Positions 30,030 through 40,545 are shown, counted from the first letter of the stretch. The stretch: DNA of 64,000 nt from Nitritalea halalkaliphila LW7 (GCF_000265075.1 NZ_AJYA01000001.1:35304-99303), one strand, 5' to 3'. The notes: generated by a model from the sequence alone, not told the origin. A program made the numbers and translations.

Positions 30030-31700
30030 GTGAATTTAGGACAATTACTTGTATTTATCCCGGGATTAGTGAATTTTTTGGTGATACTTTATATGCTTTC
30101 ACACACGAAAAGCTATAAAGGAGCTAATCTTTTTTTACTTTTTCAAACTGCCTTACTTTTTTGGCAAGTTGAAGAATTTTTCCTGCGCCAAACAGGCCTT
30201 TCCTATGCGTATGCAGTGGCACTGGATCAAATGTTCAGCATGGGCTGGCTAGCCCTTGGGGCTTTGCTCCTCCATTTTGTAATTGACTTTTTACAGCTTC
30301 CGCAAGCAAAAAATAGAGTAATACTTGCCCTTATCTGGTTGCCCTACTTTGTTTTTTTTGGCCTGTACCAGGCCAATCCCCAGCCGAATGCTTTTAATCA
30401 ACATGAAATTTGGGGATACACACTGGCTATACGACCGGATTCGACAGACTTAATCCAAAGACTCTGGTTAGTTACACTCGTCTTCATCGCAATCGGCTTG
30501 CTAATCTATCATTATGCGCTGAAACAGACAGATAAAATAAAGAAAAAGCAGATCGGGTTACTGCTCCTAGGACTCGCCTTTCCTGTAAGTGTGGGCTTTG
30601 TGTTTCAAATTATTTTCCCATTTATCGGACTTCCGGATATCCCACTCACGTCCATGGGCATGCTTTTCTTTACAGTAATTGCCTTTTATGCCCTTACGAA
30701 ATATCAGCTCTTCGATCCAAATCAGGAGGTACAAGCAGGGGAGGTCTTAGATCAAATGTTATCGGCTATTTTAATAGTTGACCTAAATGGCCACATACTT
30801 TACCTCAATCACCGGGCCATGGCGCTTTTTGGTGAGTTTCCCCAACAAAAACCTGCTCTTGATGCTTTGTTTACGCTTTCCATACCCATCGAGCGTTTTC
30901 TTTCTTTAGGCTGGAGTGGAGCCCAGTCGAAAGAAAATTTGAAGGATGTGGAGTTTTTTAACATGCGACATCAAAAGCGTTATGCAGTGGAGGCTGTTCC
31001 TTTATTTAAACATAACAAGCAAGAAAAGCTGCTTTTGGTCCTGAAAGATAGGGTAGAAGAGGAGCAAGCATTATTAGAGGTAGAGCGACTCACACAGGTA
31101 ATGGCTGAGGATAAAGGGACTGCTTTTCAACTCTTTTGGGAGCTGGACCTGCAGCAGCAGCAGGTCATCTGGGGAAATAGTTTCCATATCCTGTTTTCTT
31201 TCCCAAGTGAGTTTAAGCCGAATCGGCTGGATGAGGCTTTCTATGGGATTGTGTGCCCTGAAGATCGACTCATGCTGAAAAGGAATTCGCAGAGAGCTTG
31301 GGAAGGCTTGGCCTCAGGGGCCAATACCTGGGAGTTTGGACTCTTAAATCATAATGGAGATAAAATTCGCGTACGGGAACATTTTTTTGTTATTCGTGAT
31401 ACGCATAATCAGCCCAAGAAGTGCTTTGGAACCCTTTCCATTATCGATGAAGCATGGAATCCAGCTGCTTTGGCAGAAAAGCGTGGCGAACAGTTGAAAA
31501 AAATCGCCTGGACCCAGTCGCATCTCGTCCGAGCGCCTCTGGCAAAAGTGATGGCCTTATCCGACTTATTAGCTACCGCTTATGAAGAAGATCCAGAACA
31601 AGTGAAATTTTACGTAGAAGCGCTGCAAGAGTCCGCTGAAGAATTAGACCAAATTATACGGCAAATCATCGCAGACTCTCACGGAGAAAAAGTAGCCTAA
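30030..31700 (+). CDS. 7TM-PAS sensor protein with HisKA-like helix but no ATPase domain
   Basis: 556 residues. Seven hydrophobic segments fill the first ~225 residues (LLVFIPGLVNFLVILYML at the start), like the histidine-kinase N-terminal 7TM domain. Two PAS-like regions follow (about 235-335 and 355-480). The end (about 485-556) resembles a HisKA dimerisation helix with an H box QSHLVRAPLAKVM, and then the chain stops at SHGEKVA. No N, G1, F or G2 box is present, and the following DNA does not encode one. It uses the GTG at 30030. It could be a phosphorelay or dimerising adaptor. The nearby kinase is a possible partner (inference). Confidence 0.75.
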   Translation: MNLGQLLVFIPGLVNFLVILYMLSHTKSYKGANLFLLFQTALLFWQVEEFFLRQTGLSYAYAVALDQMFSMGWLALGALLLHFVIDFLQLPQAKNRVILALIWLPYFVFFGLYQANPQPNAFNQHEIWGYTLAIRPDSTDLIQRLWLVTLVFIAIGLLIYHYALKQTDKIKKKQIGLLLLGLAFPVSVGFVFQIIFPFIGLPDIPLTSMGMLFFTVIAFYALTKYQLFDPNQEVQAGEVLDQMLSAILIVDLNGHILYLNHRAMALFGEFPQQKPALDALFTLSIPIERFLSLGWSGAQSKENLKDVEFFNMRHQKRYAVEAVPLFKHNKQEKLLLVLKDRVEEEQALLEVERLTQVMAEDKGTAFQLFWELDLQQQQVIWGNSFHILFSFPSEFKPNRLDEAFYGIVCPEDRLMLKRNSQRAWEGLASGANTWEFGLLNHNGDKIRVREHFFVIRDTHNQPKKCFGTLSIIDEAWNPAALAEKRGEQLKKIAWTQSHLVRAPLAKVMALSDLLATAYEEDPEQVKFYVEALQESAEELDQIIRQIIADSHGEKVA

Positions 31701-31724
31701 TTAGCTACATGGCCGCTAATAACT

Positions 31725-32329
31725 TTATAGACCTGTTCCCGCAGGCTCTATCCGGACATCATCAAAAATAAGCTGACCGCGCACACCTTCTTCCATCACG
31801 AAGAAAATGGTTAGGCTTTCCAGATCCTGTGCGAACTGTGGCAACTGTAAACGGACAAAAATCCAATCAAAGGTGCCGGACAACTCTAAAAGACCAGAGC
31901 TCGTGATAAAGTTGATGCCCATGGCACGCTCATTTCGCAGGGGGGTGCCGCGAACACTGATAAAGGCGCCGCGACTAGTCGAAAATCGTTCCACATCGAT
32001 GGCTTTAACACGAACATGAAGCTGCCAGTTGGTTAAGTTCGCTCGAAAAGGGCCCTCTATCCGCTGCGACCAAGTGGCACCACCGCGAGAATCAATATCT
32101 TCGTTTTCCAAGCTTAGCGCGAAACCATCGTCCCAAGTGCTGGGAACCACCGCTGCTCGGAAGCTCCCACTCTGGAAACTTCTCCAAGGCCGAATGTCTC
32201 CGAAGTTATCGTCTAAAGAACCATTAACACCTGTGGAGTCATGAAAGCGATATTCTCTTCAGGCATACAGGCATTGAAAACAAGAAGTAAGCTAAAAACA
32301 CCAAATAAATTGCATAATTTCCTCTTCAT
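31725..32329 (-). CDS. Secreted lipoprotein of unknown function (frameshifted)
   Basis: The ATG at 32329 opens a lipoprotein signal (MKRKLCNLFGVFSLLLVFNAC, lipobox FNAC). An indel near 32248-32260 shifts into YRFHDSTGVNGSLDDNFGD and then RPWRSFQSGSFRAAVV, linking to the C-terminal body that ends at 31725. Total about 201 residues. The beta-rich body (NLTNWQLHVRVKAIDV, FDWIFVRLQLP, GQLIFDDVRIEP) looks like a carbohydrate-binding or jelly-roll fold; GQLIFDDVRIEP is a common ending of such domains. No enzyme motif. I do not recognise the family. Confidence 0.6.
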
Positions 32330-32592
32330 CGCTTGTTATTCTTTTATTATCCCCCTTTTTAGTAAGTAGAAAAAGAACGATAAAAGGTATGGCGAGGTTT
32401 AGACTTCGTTTATAAAAATTAGAGGAGAAGTAGTTAGTCTACCGTTCGTCATTTTTTATTTGCTATATTCGAAGCTTTTTAAATTTCGTTCGAAAAAAGA
32501 ATCGTGTATACTAGGGTTTCGCTACCCCTGGCGGTGATGCTCTTAGTCCCTTTGCTTAAAGATAGGCCGCTCCAAGTAGTTACTTTCTCAAC
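32330..32592. other. AT-rich intergenic region
   Basis: About 260 bases upstream of the leftward lipoprotein gene, extending to the M28 terminator. No frame with a recognisable domain and no clear TAnnTTTG box. Presumably holds the lipoprotein promoter. Confidence 0.4.
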
Positions 32593-32622
32593 AAAAAAAA
32601 ATAAGGGCCGAAGCCCTTATAT
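32593..32622 (-). terminator. Terminator after M28 peptidase gene
   Basis: Read leftward: ATAAGGGC, TTCG tetraloop, GCCCTTAT, then a run of T's. Textbook intrinsic terminator. Confidence 0.9.
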
Positions 32623-32641
32623 AATCTCTTGCGCGAATGCA

Positions 32642-34137
32642 CTACTTCCGATTGGATTCATAGAGTGCCTTCGCTGCCTCTTCGTATTTATCGCCCGGCG
32701 TCCACTTCGGTCTCTCCGGAGCATTAGCGATTTTATCAGCAGCAAGTAAGTAAGACTTCCAGTACAGCAGCGCATAATCCAAATCAAAATTATCTACCTC
32801 ATCAGATGGCTGATGATAATGACGCGCTATCTCCTCATCGAAAGCCGTAAAGCCTAAAGAAAATGTCGGTGAAGGAACCCCCTTACGCGCGAAATTCACA
32901 TTATCAGAACGATCATATAAATTTTGCTCGGGTGCAGGGTCTGCGATTGCCTTCAACCCAAAGGCCGCCACTGCTTCACTAATTAAAGGATCTGCGCTGG
33001 TGCGCCCTAATCCGATGACGGAAATAATAGACGTATCGTTATAGCCGGCATTATCGATATTCAAATTATAAATCGTTTGCTGCAGCGGCACTACGGGATG
33101 TTCCACATAGTACCCACTACCTAATAAGCCCTTTTCTTCCGCTGTCCATGCAGCTAAAATCACCGAACGCTTAGGGGGATGCTGCGCAAAGTACCTTGCC
33201 GCATTTATCAAAGCTACCGTACCTACAGCATTATCCCGCGCACCATTATAGATGGAGTCCCCCTCCGCATTGGGCGCGCCCACACCTACATGATCATAGT
33301 GCGCACTTAACATGATATACTCATCGCGAAGCGCGGCATCCGTACCTTCGATTACTGCGATGACATTTTTACCGATAATCGGTCGGTTTTCTTTTCCCGT
33401 AATTTCAAAATTAGCTTCCGAAATAGTCCCTGAGCCTACCGCATTGATAAAGGTATTGCGCGGATCCTGTACCCAAACATACGGCAAAGCTGCTTCTCCA
33501 GCGCCTGATCTACACTCAGGCGGGGGCTATTTAAAAAGCGCGTCACAAACTCCCATGGCGCCGTCGGGACATTATACACCTCGATAATGCCAGCCGCACC
33601 ATGCTGAGCCGCTAAGCGCATTTTTTCCCTTCCCATCGCAAATAAATCCGAGGGGCTCAAACGACCAGGAGCACCCACATTACAAACGACCACCTTGCCA
33701 GCAACTTCTTTTCCCGTATAATCCTCTTCCAGACCATAGCCAACGACCACCAGGGGGAAATTGCCCTCCAGGGCACCTCCATCCAAGACCATAAGCTCCT
33801 TACCCTGAGAAAAAGTACGCTCACCGGCGGTAAGCTGCCCCTTTACCGGGGGAATCGACAGTCGAAAAGGGACATGCTGGTAGTAGGGAGCATCTAAATT
33901 TTCAGGAGAAATAGCACCATATTTCCAAAACTGCTCCGCTATAAAGCGCGCCGCAGCGTCCACCTCAGGACGTATCGGATCACGCCCCATCAGCTCATCC
34001 GAAGCTAAATAACGAAAGTAAGAAATAGAGGCGCGCTCATCGAAAGTGGCTTCCACGGCCTCTCGACTCCCCTGCGCACTTAGAAAGCCCACACTCAGGC
34101 ACAGGAATCCAGATAAGATCAGTTTTTTCATTTTCAT
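32642..34137 (-). CDS. M28 family zinc aminopeptidase-like protein, secreted (frameshifted)
   Basis: Signal peptide MKMKKLILSGFLCLSVGFLSA at the N-terminus. A PA-like insert (GNFPLVVVGYGL, GKVVVCNVG) precedes the peptidase core, which shows all zinc-site motifs: SAHYDHVG (His), GARDNAVG (bridging Asp), TAEEKGLLG (catalytic Glu and ligand Glu), LNIDNAG (Asp) and RHYHQPSDE (His). An indel near 33485-33495 joins the two halves into about 498 residues. Probably hydrolyses peptides in the periplasm or outside. It follows truC by 49 bases and may share its transcript. Confidence 0.92.
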
Positions 34138-34186
34138 ATTTTTCAGCTTTTAAAGAAAGCCAATTGCCTCAGAAGAAACAAAGGTT

Positions 34187-34914
34187 TTAGGAGAAATCCG
34201 GCATCGGAAGCGATAATCGGTCACAGGCAGCACGAAAATCTGCAGGCAGGGGAGCTTGCAGATGGATCACTGACCAGCCTGCTCGGGATGGGGTAGCCGC
34301 AGCTCCACGGCATGCAGCAGCATGCGCGTAATGCCCTGATACTGCCTGAGGTAATTATTTTGCGTATTGTCTCCATGCTTACTATCCCCGATGAGATAAT
34401 GGCGCTGCATGGCTAAATGGCGGCGAATCTGGTGCATTCGGCCCGTCTGGGGCTCCGCCCAAAGTAAACTATAGCGGGAGCTCGGATACCGCCCCGTACT
34501 ATTAAAAGCACAGGTGGAGCGCGAGAAAACACGAAAGTCTGTGCAGGCGTCCTGAAGTGGCCCATCTAAGTCTTTAGCTAGCGGCCGCTCCACACGGAAA
34601 ACATCAGCAGCAGGCCAGCCCCGCACCACAGCCACGTATTTTTTCTGCACTTCCTGACGTAAAAAACTCTCCATCAAGATCCGAGCGACCTGCTCATTTT
34701 TTCCAAGCAAGATCAGTCCGGAAGTAGCCCTATCAAGGCGGTGCGCCAAGTAAGCGGGTGCCTGCGTGTAAGCCTGCACCCAGCCTACCAGCGTCTCGGC
34801 TAAGGGCTCCTCTGCCCAACCATTCGGATGAACCAAAAGCCCGGCCGGCTTGTGGAGGACCAGCAGTGCCTCATCCTCGAAAATGACGGTCGGCATCAGA
34901 GTGGAATCTAGCAT
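34187..34914 (-). CDS. truC: RluA-family pseudouridine synthase, TruC-like (frameshifted at 3' end)
   Basis: Converts uridine to pseudouridine, probably at position 65 of tRNA-Ile/Asp as in TruC. Catalytic motif HRLDRATSG (Asp), KKYVAVVRGW, then GRMHQIRRHLAMQRHYLIGDSKHGD, broken here only by family spacing; the GDSKHGD stretch favours TruC over rRNA-specific RluA enzymes. The frame stops early at 34267, but one base over it continues AGWSVIHLQAPLPADF to a TAA at 34187, matching the usual TruC end. Start 34914 or the internal ATG at 34896. Lies 5 bases from the mnmA stop: a tRNA-modification pair. Confidence 0.8.
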
Positions 34915-34919
34915 GTCCC

Positions 34920-36134
34920 TTAAAAGATGGTGCCAGAACCGATGGTTTCTCCATCCTGATACCAGGCCACAAACTGCCCGCTGGCGATTCCTTTCTGCGG
35001 CTGCTCGAAAAGTACATACAGCCCCTTATCACGCATAAACAAGTGCGCAGGACTCAGCGCCTGGCGGTAGCGAATACGTGCTGCATACTGCGCATAGCCG
35101 CCCACAGGGAGCCGTAGATCTTCTCGTACCCAGTGCACATCCGCCTCGGGGACGAAGAGGCCATAGCCCAAAAGTCCAGGATGATCCTCACCTAAACCGG
35201 TATAAATGTGGTTTTCACGTGTGTCGGTTCCGATCACAAAAAGAGGCTTACCTGTACCGCCCACGTGAAGCCCTTTTCGCTGCCCGATCGTGAAATAATG
35301 CGCCCCACGGTGCTGACCCATTAGCGTGCGGTGGGCTGCGCCCAAAGCCCGAGGCAGACAGATTTCATCCAAACGAGCTGTGCTTATGTCGGCGCACAGT
35401 TCTTCCGGACGATGTGCCTTCCCCGCGAAAACAGGATCCTCCGGCTCTAATCGGTAAATAGGCCCTTCTTTTGGCTTAAGCTGCTGCTGTAAAAAGTCGG
35501 GCAGCCGCACTTTCCCGATAAAACACAGCCCCTGACTGTCTTTTTTTTCCGCTGTGGCCAAACCCTGCGCACGTGCAATGTCCCGAACCTGCGACTTCTG
35601 TAGATGCCCGATCGGAAAAAGGGCTTTGGACAGCTGTTCTTGATTGAGCTGGCACAAAAAATAGCTTTGATCCTTATTCGGATCCGCACCCGCCAGAAGA
35701 CGATGCACTTCTCGACCCGCTACGCTGATACTGTCTTTCTGACAGTAATGCCCCGTGGCCACAAAATCCGCCTGCAGCTTTTCAGCGGCCTTTAAAAATA
35801 TATCAAATTTTATCTCTCGGTTACACAGTACATCGGGATTCGGCGTACGACCAGCTTCGTATTCGCGAAACATGTAGTTTACGATGCGCTCGCGGTATTC
35901 TTCACTCAGGTCGATGGCCTGAAAAGGGATGCCCAGCTTCTCAGCCACCAGCATGGCATCCGTGCTATCCTCCATCCAGGGGCACTCATTCGAGATCGTG
36001 ACACTTTCATCGTGCCAGTTTTTCATAAACATGCCGATTACCTCATAACCAGCCTCTTGGAGGAGATAGGCACTTACAGAGGAATCTACTCCCCCGGATA
36101 GCCCTACGACCACCCTTCCTTTTTTCTTTTCCAT
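34920..36134 (-). CDS. mnmA: tRNA 2-thiouridine(34) synthase MnmA
   Basis: Thiolates the wobble uridine of tRNA-Lys/Glu/Gln. PP-loop [15 protein letters not shown] at the N-terminus, [19 protein letters not shown] with the catalytic Cys, [15 protein letters not shown] and [11 protein letters not shown] with the second Cys, then [15 protein letters not shown]. 404 residues from 36134; the longer frame at 36194 adds a non-conserved leader. It carries a Bacteroidota-type insertion between FIGK and the TIGQRKG motif. Essential or near-essential; the frame is intact. Confidence 0.95.
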   Translation of the reverse strand: MEKKKGRVVVGLSGGVDSSVSAYLLQEAGYEVIGMFMKNWHDESVTISNECPWMEDSTDAMLVAEKLGIPFQAIDLSEEYRERIVNYMFREYEAGRTPNPDVLCNREIKFDIFLKAAEKLQADFVATGHYCQKDSISVAGREVHRLLAGADPNKDQSYFLCQLNQEQLSKALFPIGHLQKSQVRDIARAQGLATAEKKDSQGLCFIGKVRLPDFLQQQLKPKEGPIYRLEPEDPVFAGKAHRPEELCADISTARLDEICLPRALGAAHRTLMGQHRGAHYFTIGQRKGLHVGGTGKPLFVIGTDTRENHIYTGLGEDHPGLLGYGLFVPEADVHWVREDLRLPVGGYAQYAARIRYRQALSPAHLFMRDKGLYVLFEQPQKGIASGQFVAWYQDGETIGSGTIF

Positions 36135-36207
36135 ACTAATACACGGATTCAAGGTCCGGATTAAATTTTTATAGGGATGAAACAAAGCCCCCATTCTTTT
36201 TCGTTCA

Positions 36208-36215
36208 CAAATTTA
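36208..36215 (-). promoter_or_regulatory. -7 promoter element for mnmA
   Basis: TAAATTTG (TAnnTTTG) in the divergent region, giving a leader of roughly 65 bases to the ATG at 36134 (or about 7 to the alternative 36194). Confidence 0.45.
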
Positions 36216-36266
36216 CGTATATTTTTCACTTCAACCTGAAACCTAATTGGCCGAAAGGCCCAAAAC

Positions 36267-37362
36267 ATGCAAAAGAAAAAGCTTTTAGTATCGACTGGAG
36301 GGGGGACTGCCCTGGACTGAATGCGGTGATCCGCGGTATCACGAAGCGCGCAGCTGCCCATGGTGCTGGGAGGTGATCGGCAGTATGGAGGCCCTCACGG
36401 GGGTGCTCGAGACTCCACCGCGTCTGATGGTGCTTGACGAGCAGCGCGTAGCCGGCATCCACGTAAAAGGTGGTACCATTCTGCAAACTTCAAATAAAAA
36501 TAATCCCTTAGCCTATCCCGTGCGCCAGCCCGATGGCAGCGTCGTCTACGAAGACCGAAGCCAAGCGCTCGCACAGCGGATCCTCGACATGGGTTTCGAT
36601 GCCCTGATCAATATCGGAGGGGATGGCTCCCAAAAAATCTCTTTGGCACTGGCAAAACATGGCGTGCCAGTGGTCGGGGTGCCGAAAACCATCGATAATG
36701 ACCTATCCGGTACCGATGTGACCTTCGGGTTTCAGACGGCCGTGCAGATTGCCACGGAAAGTTTTGACCGCCTGGTGAGCACTTCTGAGAGCCACCATCG
36801 CGTGATGATTATGGAGGTGATGGGACGCGGAGCTGGCTGGATCGCCCTGCATGCCGCCTTAGCCGGTGGAGCGGAGGCCTGTCTCATCCCGGAAATCCCC
36901 TACGATGTGGATGTGCTGAAGGAGCATATCGAAAAGCGCTACGATCAGGGGCGCGGCTTTGCCTGTATCGTCGTGGCGGAGGGGGCGAAGCCCAAAGCCG
37001 GTAAACTGACCTACCGCGAGAATGATTTTGGCTCGGAACATAAGCGGCTCGGAGGGCTGGCCTACACACTTTCGGCGCAACTGAAAGCGGCGGGACTGCA
37101 AGCGGAAATCCGGGAGACGGTCTTAGGACATGTGCAGCGCGGAGGCGTACCAGTAGCCTATGACCGCGTGCTGGCCTCCCTTTTCGGGGTTAAGGCCTTT
37201 GATCTGGTGGTGGAAGGGGCCTTCGGCCAAATGGTGGCGGCGAAAGGGAATGAAATAATCGCTACTCCTCTAGAAAATGCCGTTAGTAGCTATCATGCCG
37301 TGCAGCCCGATAGCTTCCTGGTAGATGCCGCGCGGGGCCTTGGCATATCTTTTGGTGAATAA
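36267..37362 (+). CDS. Phosphofructokinase, mixed-signature (group III-like; frameshifted at 5' end)
   Basis: Second PFK in the window, about 364 residues. ATG at 36267 gives MQKKKLLVSTGG; two indels (G6 run near 36299-36304 and near 36368-36374) must be corrected to read GGDCPGLNAVIRGITKRAAA and then WEVIGSMEAL. Discriminating residues: GGDGS (Gly, ATP-type) but VPKTIDND (Lys, found in PPi-dependent and group III mixed-substrate enzymes). Further motifs MEVMGRGAGWIA and GHVQRGGVP are typical. The phosphoryl donor therefore cannot be read with confidence. It is divergent from mnmA and 19 bases upstream of the AsmA-like gene. Confidence 0.87.
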
Positions 37363-37381
37363 TGCGCTATAAATAACTCGT

Positions 37382-40300
37382 ATGCTAAAAAAAATTCTCA
37401 TTGGTCTCGGCGGTCTGCTTCTGCTCCTTGTGCTGGGCTTTGCCGGAGGCACCTGGTACCTCTATAAAAATCAAAGCACCTACACGCAGAAGCTGCTCGG
37501 CATCCTAAATGAAAGCCTGGCGGGCTCCTTAAAGGTGGAAGAGATTTACATTTCACCTTTTAAAAATTTCCCCTACATTTCCATCGATTTTCACCAAGTG
37601 AAAGTATACGAGGGAGATGCTTTTTCAGGAAACTTGGCGCTGCGGGCGCAAGACATTTATGTGGGCTTTAGCATCGTGGATATCCTGCAGGGACGCTACG
37701 ATGTGAAGGCGCTCAGTGTGGAGCAGGCACTCATTAACATGGTGCAGGATGCCGAGGGCAAAATAGGTCTCCTAGAGGCCTTGGCTTTTGATGCTCCGCC
37801 CGCAGCGGAAGCCTCGGAAGCGGTAAATTTTGAGTTGAAGCAACTCAAACTCAAGCAGGTGCGGATCAATTATTTGATTCCTTCTGATGCCTTTGCGCTG
37901 CGCGCCAATTTAGAAAAGCAGAGCATTTCGCTCAAGCAGGCTGAGGACCTCCTACAGGTGAAGTTAGACGGGGACATGCTGCTCACGCTTATTTCCAAGG
38001 GAGAGCCCACCTTCTTCGCAGAAAAGGCCTTGACGCTGGGGCTATCGCTGCGTTATCAGGAAAGCCTGCAGCAGCTGGATATTATGCGCTCCCTGCTGGC
38101 CATCGATGGTGCTGAGTTTAGCTTGGAAGGGCTTATCGACCTAAAAAATGAGAACTACCTCGACATCGAATTCCGGGGGGACAAGCCTGATTTTAATACC
38201 TTGGCGGCGCTTCTGCCGAAAGAGACGGGAGATCAGCTGCGGCGCTACCGAAATGAGGGTCAGGTGTATTTTCAGGGGACAGTACAGGGCCCTACGGCCA
38301 ATGGGCAGACGCCACAAATCGCTGTGGAGTTCGGCTGTGATAATGCCTATTTCTTGAATCCGACAGTGAATAAAAAAGTGGATGAGCTGCGCTTTGCAGG
38401 CTTTTTCACAAATGGTAAAGACCGTAATCTGGCCACCTCGCAGTTGACCCTGCAGAATTTCTATGCCCGACCGGCAGAAGGGATTTTCCAAGGGGATGTC
38501 TTGATCCGTAATTTTAAAGACCCTTACATCAAGGTGAAGCTGGACGCGGACCTTGACCTGGCCTTCCTCGGCGAGTTTTTCGAGGTCGAGGGGCTGCGTG
38601 GCCTCTCCGGTCAAGTGCTGCTAAGCATGGATTTTGATGAACTGATCGACCTGGAAGATGCCACAGGGGGCTTGGCCACTGTCCAAAATGCGCTACAAAG
38701 TGAGCTTCGCGTCCGCAATTTGAACTTCAGTCTTCCCGGCTTGCCCCACCCTGTGCAGCAGGCGAATGTCTATGCGAAAATGGAGGACGGTTACATCACG
38801 CTAGAGCGCGGGAGCTTCCGATTGGGTGACTCGGATCTGCAGTTTAGTGGTTATTTGACAGACTTCCCGGCGCTTCTGCATGGTCTGGAGGAGCCCGTGG
38901 AGGCCTCTCTTTCTTTTCAGTCTGCGCTCCTGCGCAAAATCGACTTCATGGAAATGGACACCACCGATGCCGAGGAGGTAAGTGACTTTAACCTGAAGCT
39001 ACGCTTTCAGAGCAGCGGCAGGGAACTGGTGAGCCCCGTGTACGTGCCGCAGGGTAAATTTATGATAGACGCCTTCTCCGCAAAGTTAAAGAAATACCCC
39101 CATGCTTTTACAGATTTTCAGGTGCAGCTGGGCATCACGCCTGAGCGCCTTCGAGTGGAAAACTTCGTGGGAAAGATCGATACCTCAGATTTTGCCATTT
39201 CTGGAGAGGTCTACAACTATGAAAAATGGTTTCAGGCCAGCCCGATGGGCAAAAGTCGCTTCGACCTCACGGTGGCCTCGAAGCATCTTAGCATTAAGGA
39301 CTTACTCACCTATAGGGGGGTGAATTACATGCCTGAAGCCTATGCGCAGGAAACAATCGACGACTTCAAGCTGGCCATGGACCTGGAACTGGAATATGCG
39401 GGTATCTTTCAAGGGGTGAGTGGCAACTTACGCGATTTTACCGGAAAGCTAAAGTTTCACCCGATCAAGTTTTCCAACTTTAAGGGCGCGCTGGCCTACC
39501 GAGATGATGTACTGAAGGTAAATGGTTTCGGTGGCCGTATGGGCCTTTCGGAATTCTATATGGATCTGGATTACTTCTTGGGGCCGGATAGCCTACCGAA
39601 CCCCATTCAGAATCGCTTCCGACTCGTAGGAAGGGCTTTAGACCTGGACTCCTTACTTGGCTTCGAGAGTATCGAGCAGGAGGTCAACCATGAAGAGGCC
39701 TTTAATATATTTGAGCTTCCCTTCCCGGATCTGGTAGTGGCCCTCGATGTGGAGCGCCTAAAATACCATGGTTTCTGGCTTGATGATCTCCGTGCCCGCG
39801 TACGTATGCAGGAGGACCACATGCTGTTTATAGACACGCTTAGTCTCCGTACAGCGGATGGTGGCTTGGGATTGGTCGGTTATTTTAATGGCCAAAACCC
39901 GAAGGAAATCTATTTTCACAGCACCATGAAAGCGAACAAGCTGGACTTGGATAAGCTACTGATTAAGTTTGATAATTTTGGGCAAGATGCCCTGATTAAT
40001 GAAAACTTACAGGGACGCCTGAGTGGTACGATCGAAAGTCGTTTCTTAGTGCATCCTGACCTGACTCCGATTATCGAAAAGAGTGAAGCCAAGATGGATT
40101 TGACGGTGTATGAGGGGTCGCTCATTGATTTTGCACCCCTGCGTGCTATGTCCAGTTTTTTCTCCGATCGCAACCTGATGCGGGTGCGCTTCGATACGCT
40201 GCAGAATGTGTTCGAACTAAAAAATGGAACGTTAGATATTCCCAGCATGACCATCGCGAGCTCTTTGGGCTTTATCGAACTGTCAGGTAGGCAGCAGCTT

Positions 40301-40516
40301 GATATGCAGATGGATTACTTTATTCGGGTGCCACTCGGTCTAGTGACGAGCGTAGGCTTTCGCTCCCTATTCGGTCGCAATAGGGGAGAGGTGGACCCCG
40401 ATCAGGAGGATGCTATCGTCACTCGTGGGGATCGCCGCGTGCGTTTTGTCAATGTAAATTTAAGGGGAACACCCGATGATTTTCAAGTGCGTTTAGGAAG
40501 AGATAGGGGGAGGTGA
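37382..40516 (+). CDS. Large AsmA-like protein
   Basis: 1044 residues, intact. One N-terminal transmembrane helix (IGLGGLLLLLVLGFAGG) anchors a long periplasmic chain of repeating amphipathic beta-strands, with AsmA-type openings (LLGILNESLAGSLKVEEI) and a C-terminal AsmA-like segment (FDTLQNVFELKNGTLDI). AsmA-like proteins are thought to form bridge-like grooves carrying phospholipids between the two membranes, or to support outer-membrane assembly. Role here inferred from architecture. Cotranscription with the PFK gene is likely from the 19-base gap. Confidence 0.85.
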   Translation: MLKKILIGLGGLLLLLVLGFAGGTWYLYKNQSTYTQKLLGILNESLAGSLKVEEIYISPFKNFPYISIDFHQVKVYEGDAFSGNLALRAQDIYVGFSIVDILQGRYDVKALSVEQALINMVQDAEGKIGLLEALAFDAPPAAEASEAVNFELKQLKLKQVRINYLIPSDAFALRANLEKQSISLKQAEDLLQVKLDGDMLLTLISKGEPTFFAEKALTLGLSLRYQESLQQLDIMRSLLAIDGAEFSLEGLIDLKNENYLDIEFRGDKPDFNTLAALLPKETGDQLRRYRNEGQVYFQGTVQGPTANGQTPQIAVEFGCDNAYFLNPTVNKKVDELRFAGFFTNGKDRNLATSQLTLQNFYARPAEGIFQGDVLIRNFKDPYIKVKLDADLDLAFLGEFFEVEGLRGLSGQVLLSMDFDELIDLEDATGGLATVQNALQSELRVRNLNFSLPGLPHPVQQANVYAKMEDGYITLERGSFRLGDSDLQFSGYLTDFPALLHGLEEPVEASLSFQSALLRKIDFMEMDTTDAEEVSDFNLKLRFQSSGRELVSPVYVPQGKFMIDAFSAKLKKYPHAFTDFQVQLGITPERLRVENFVGKIDTSDFAISGEVYNYEKWFQASPMGKSRFDLTVASKHLSIKDLLTYRGVNYMPEAYAQETIDDFKLAMDLELEYAGIFQGVSGNLRDFTGKLKFHPIKFSNFKGALAYRDDVLKVNGFGGRMGLSEFYMDLDYFLGPDSLPNPIQNRFRLVGRALDLDSLLGFESIEQEVNHEEAFNIFELPFPDLVVALDVERLKYHGFWLDDLRARVRMQEDHMLFIDTLSLRTADGGLGLVGYFNGQNPKEIYFHSTMKANKLDLDKLLIKFDNFGQDALINENLQGRLSGTIESRFLVHPDLTPIIEKSEAKMDLTVYEGSLIDFAPLRAMSSFFSDRNLMRVRFDTLQNVFELKNGTLDIPSMTIASSLGFIELSGRQQLDMQMDYFIRVPLGLVTSVGFRSLFGRNRGEVDPDQEDAIVTRGDRRVRFVNVNLRGTPDDFQVRLGRDRGR

Positions 40517-40545
40517 AGTTCCCCCTATCTCTGAAAATTTTTAGT
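40499..40545 (+). terminator. Terminator overlapping the AsmA-like stop codon
   Basis: AGAGATAGGGGGA and TCCCCCTATCTCT form a perfect 13-bp stem with an 8-base loop, then GAAAATTTTT. The stop codon (40514-40516) lies within the loop. Confidence 0.8.

Noticed and set aside
32504-32749. 81-codon plus-strand frame
   Set aside because: It crosses the M28 terminator and the antisense of the peptidase gene; no domain.
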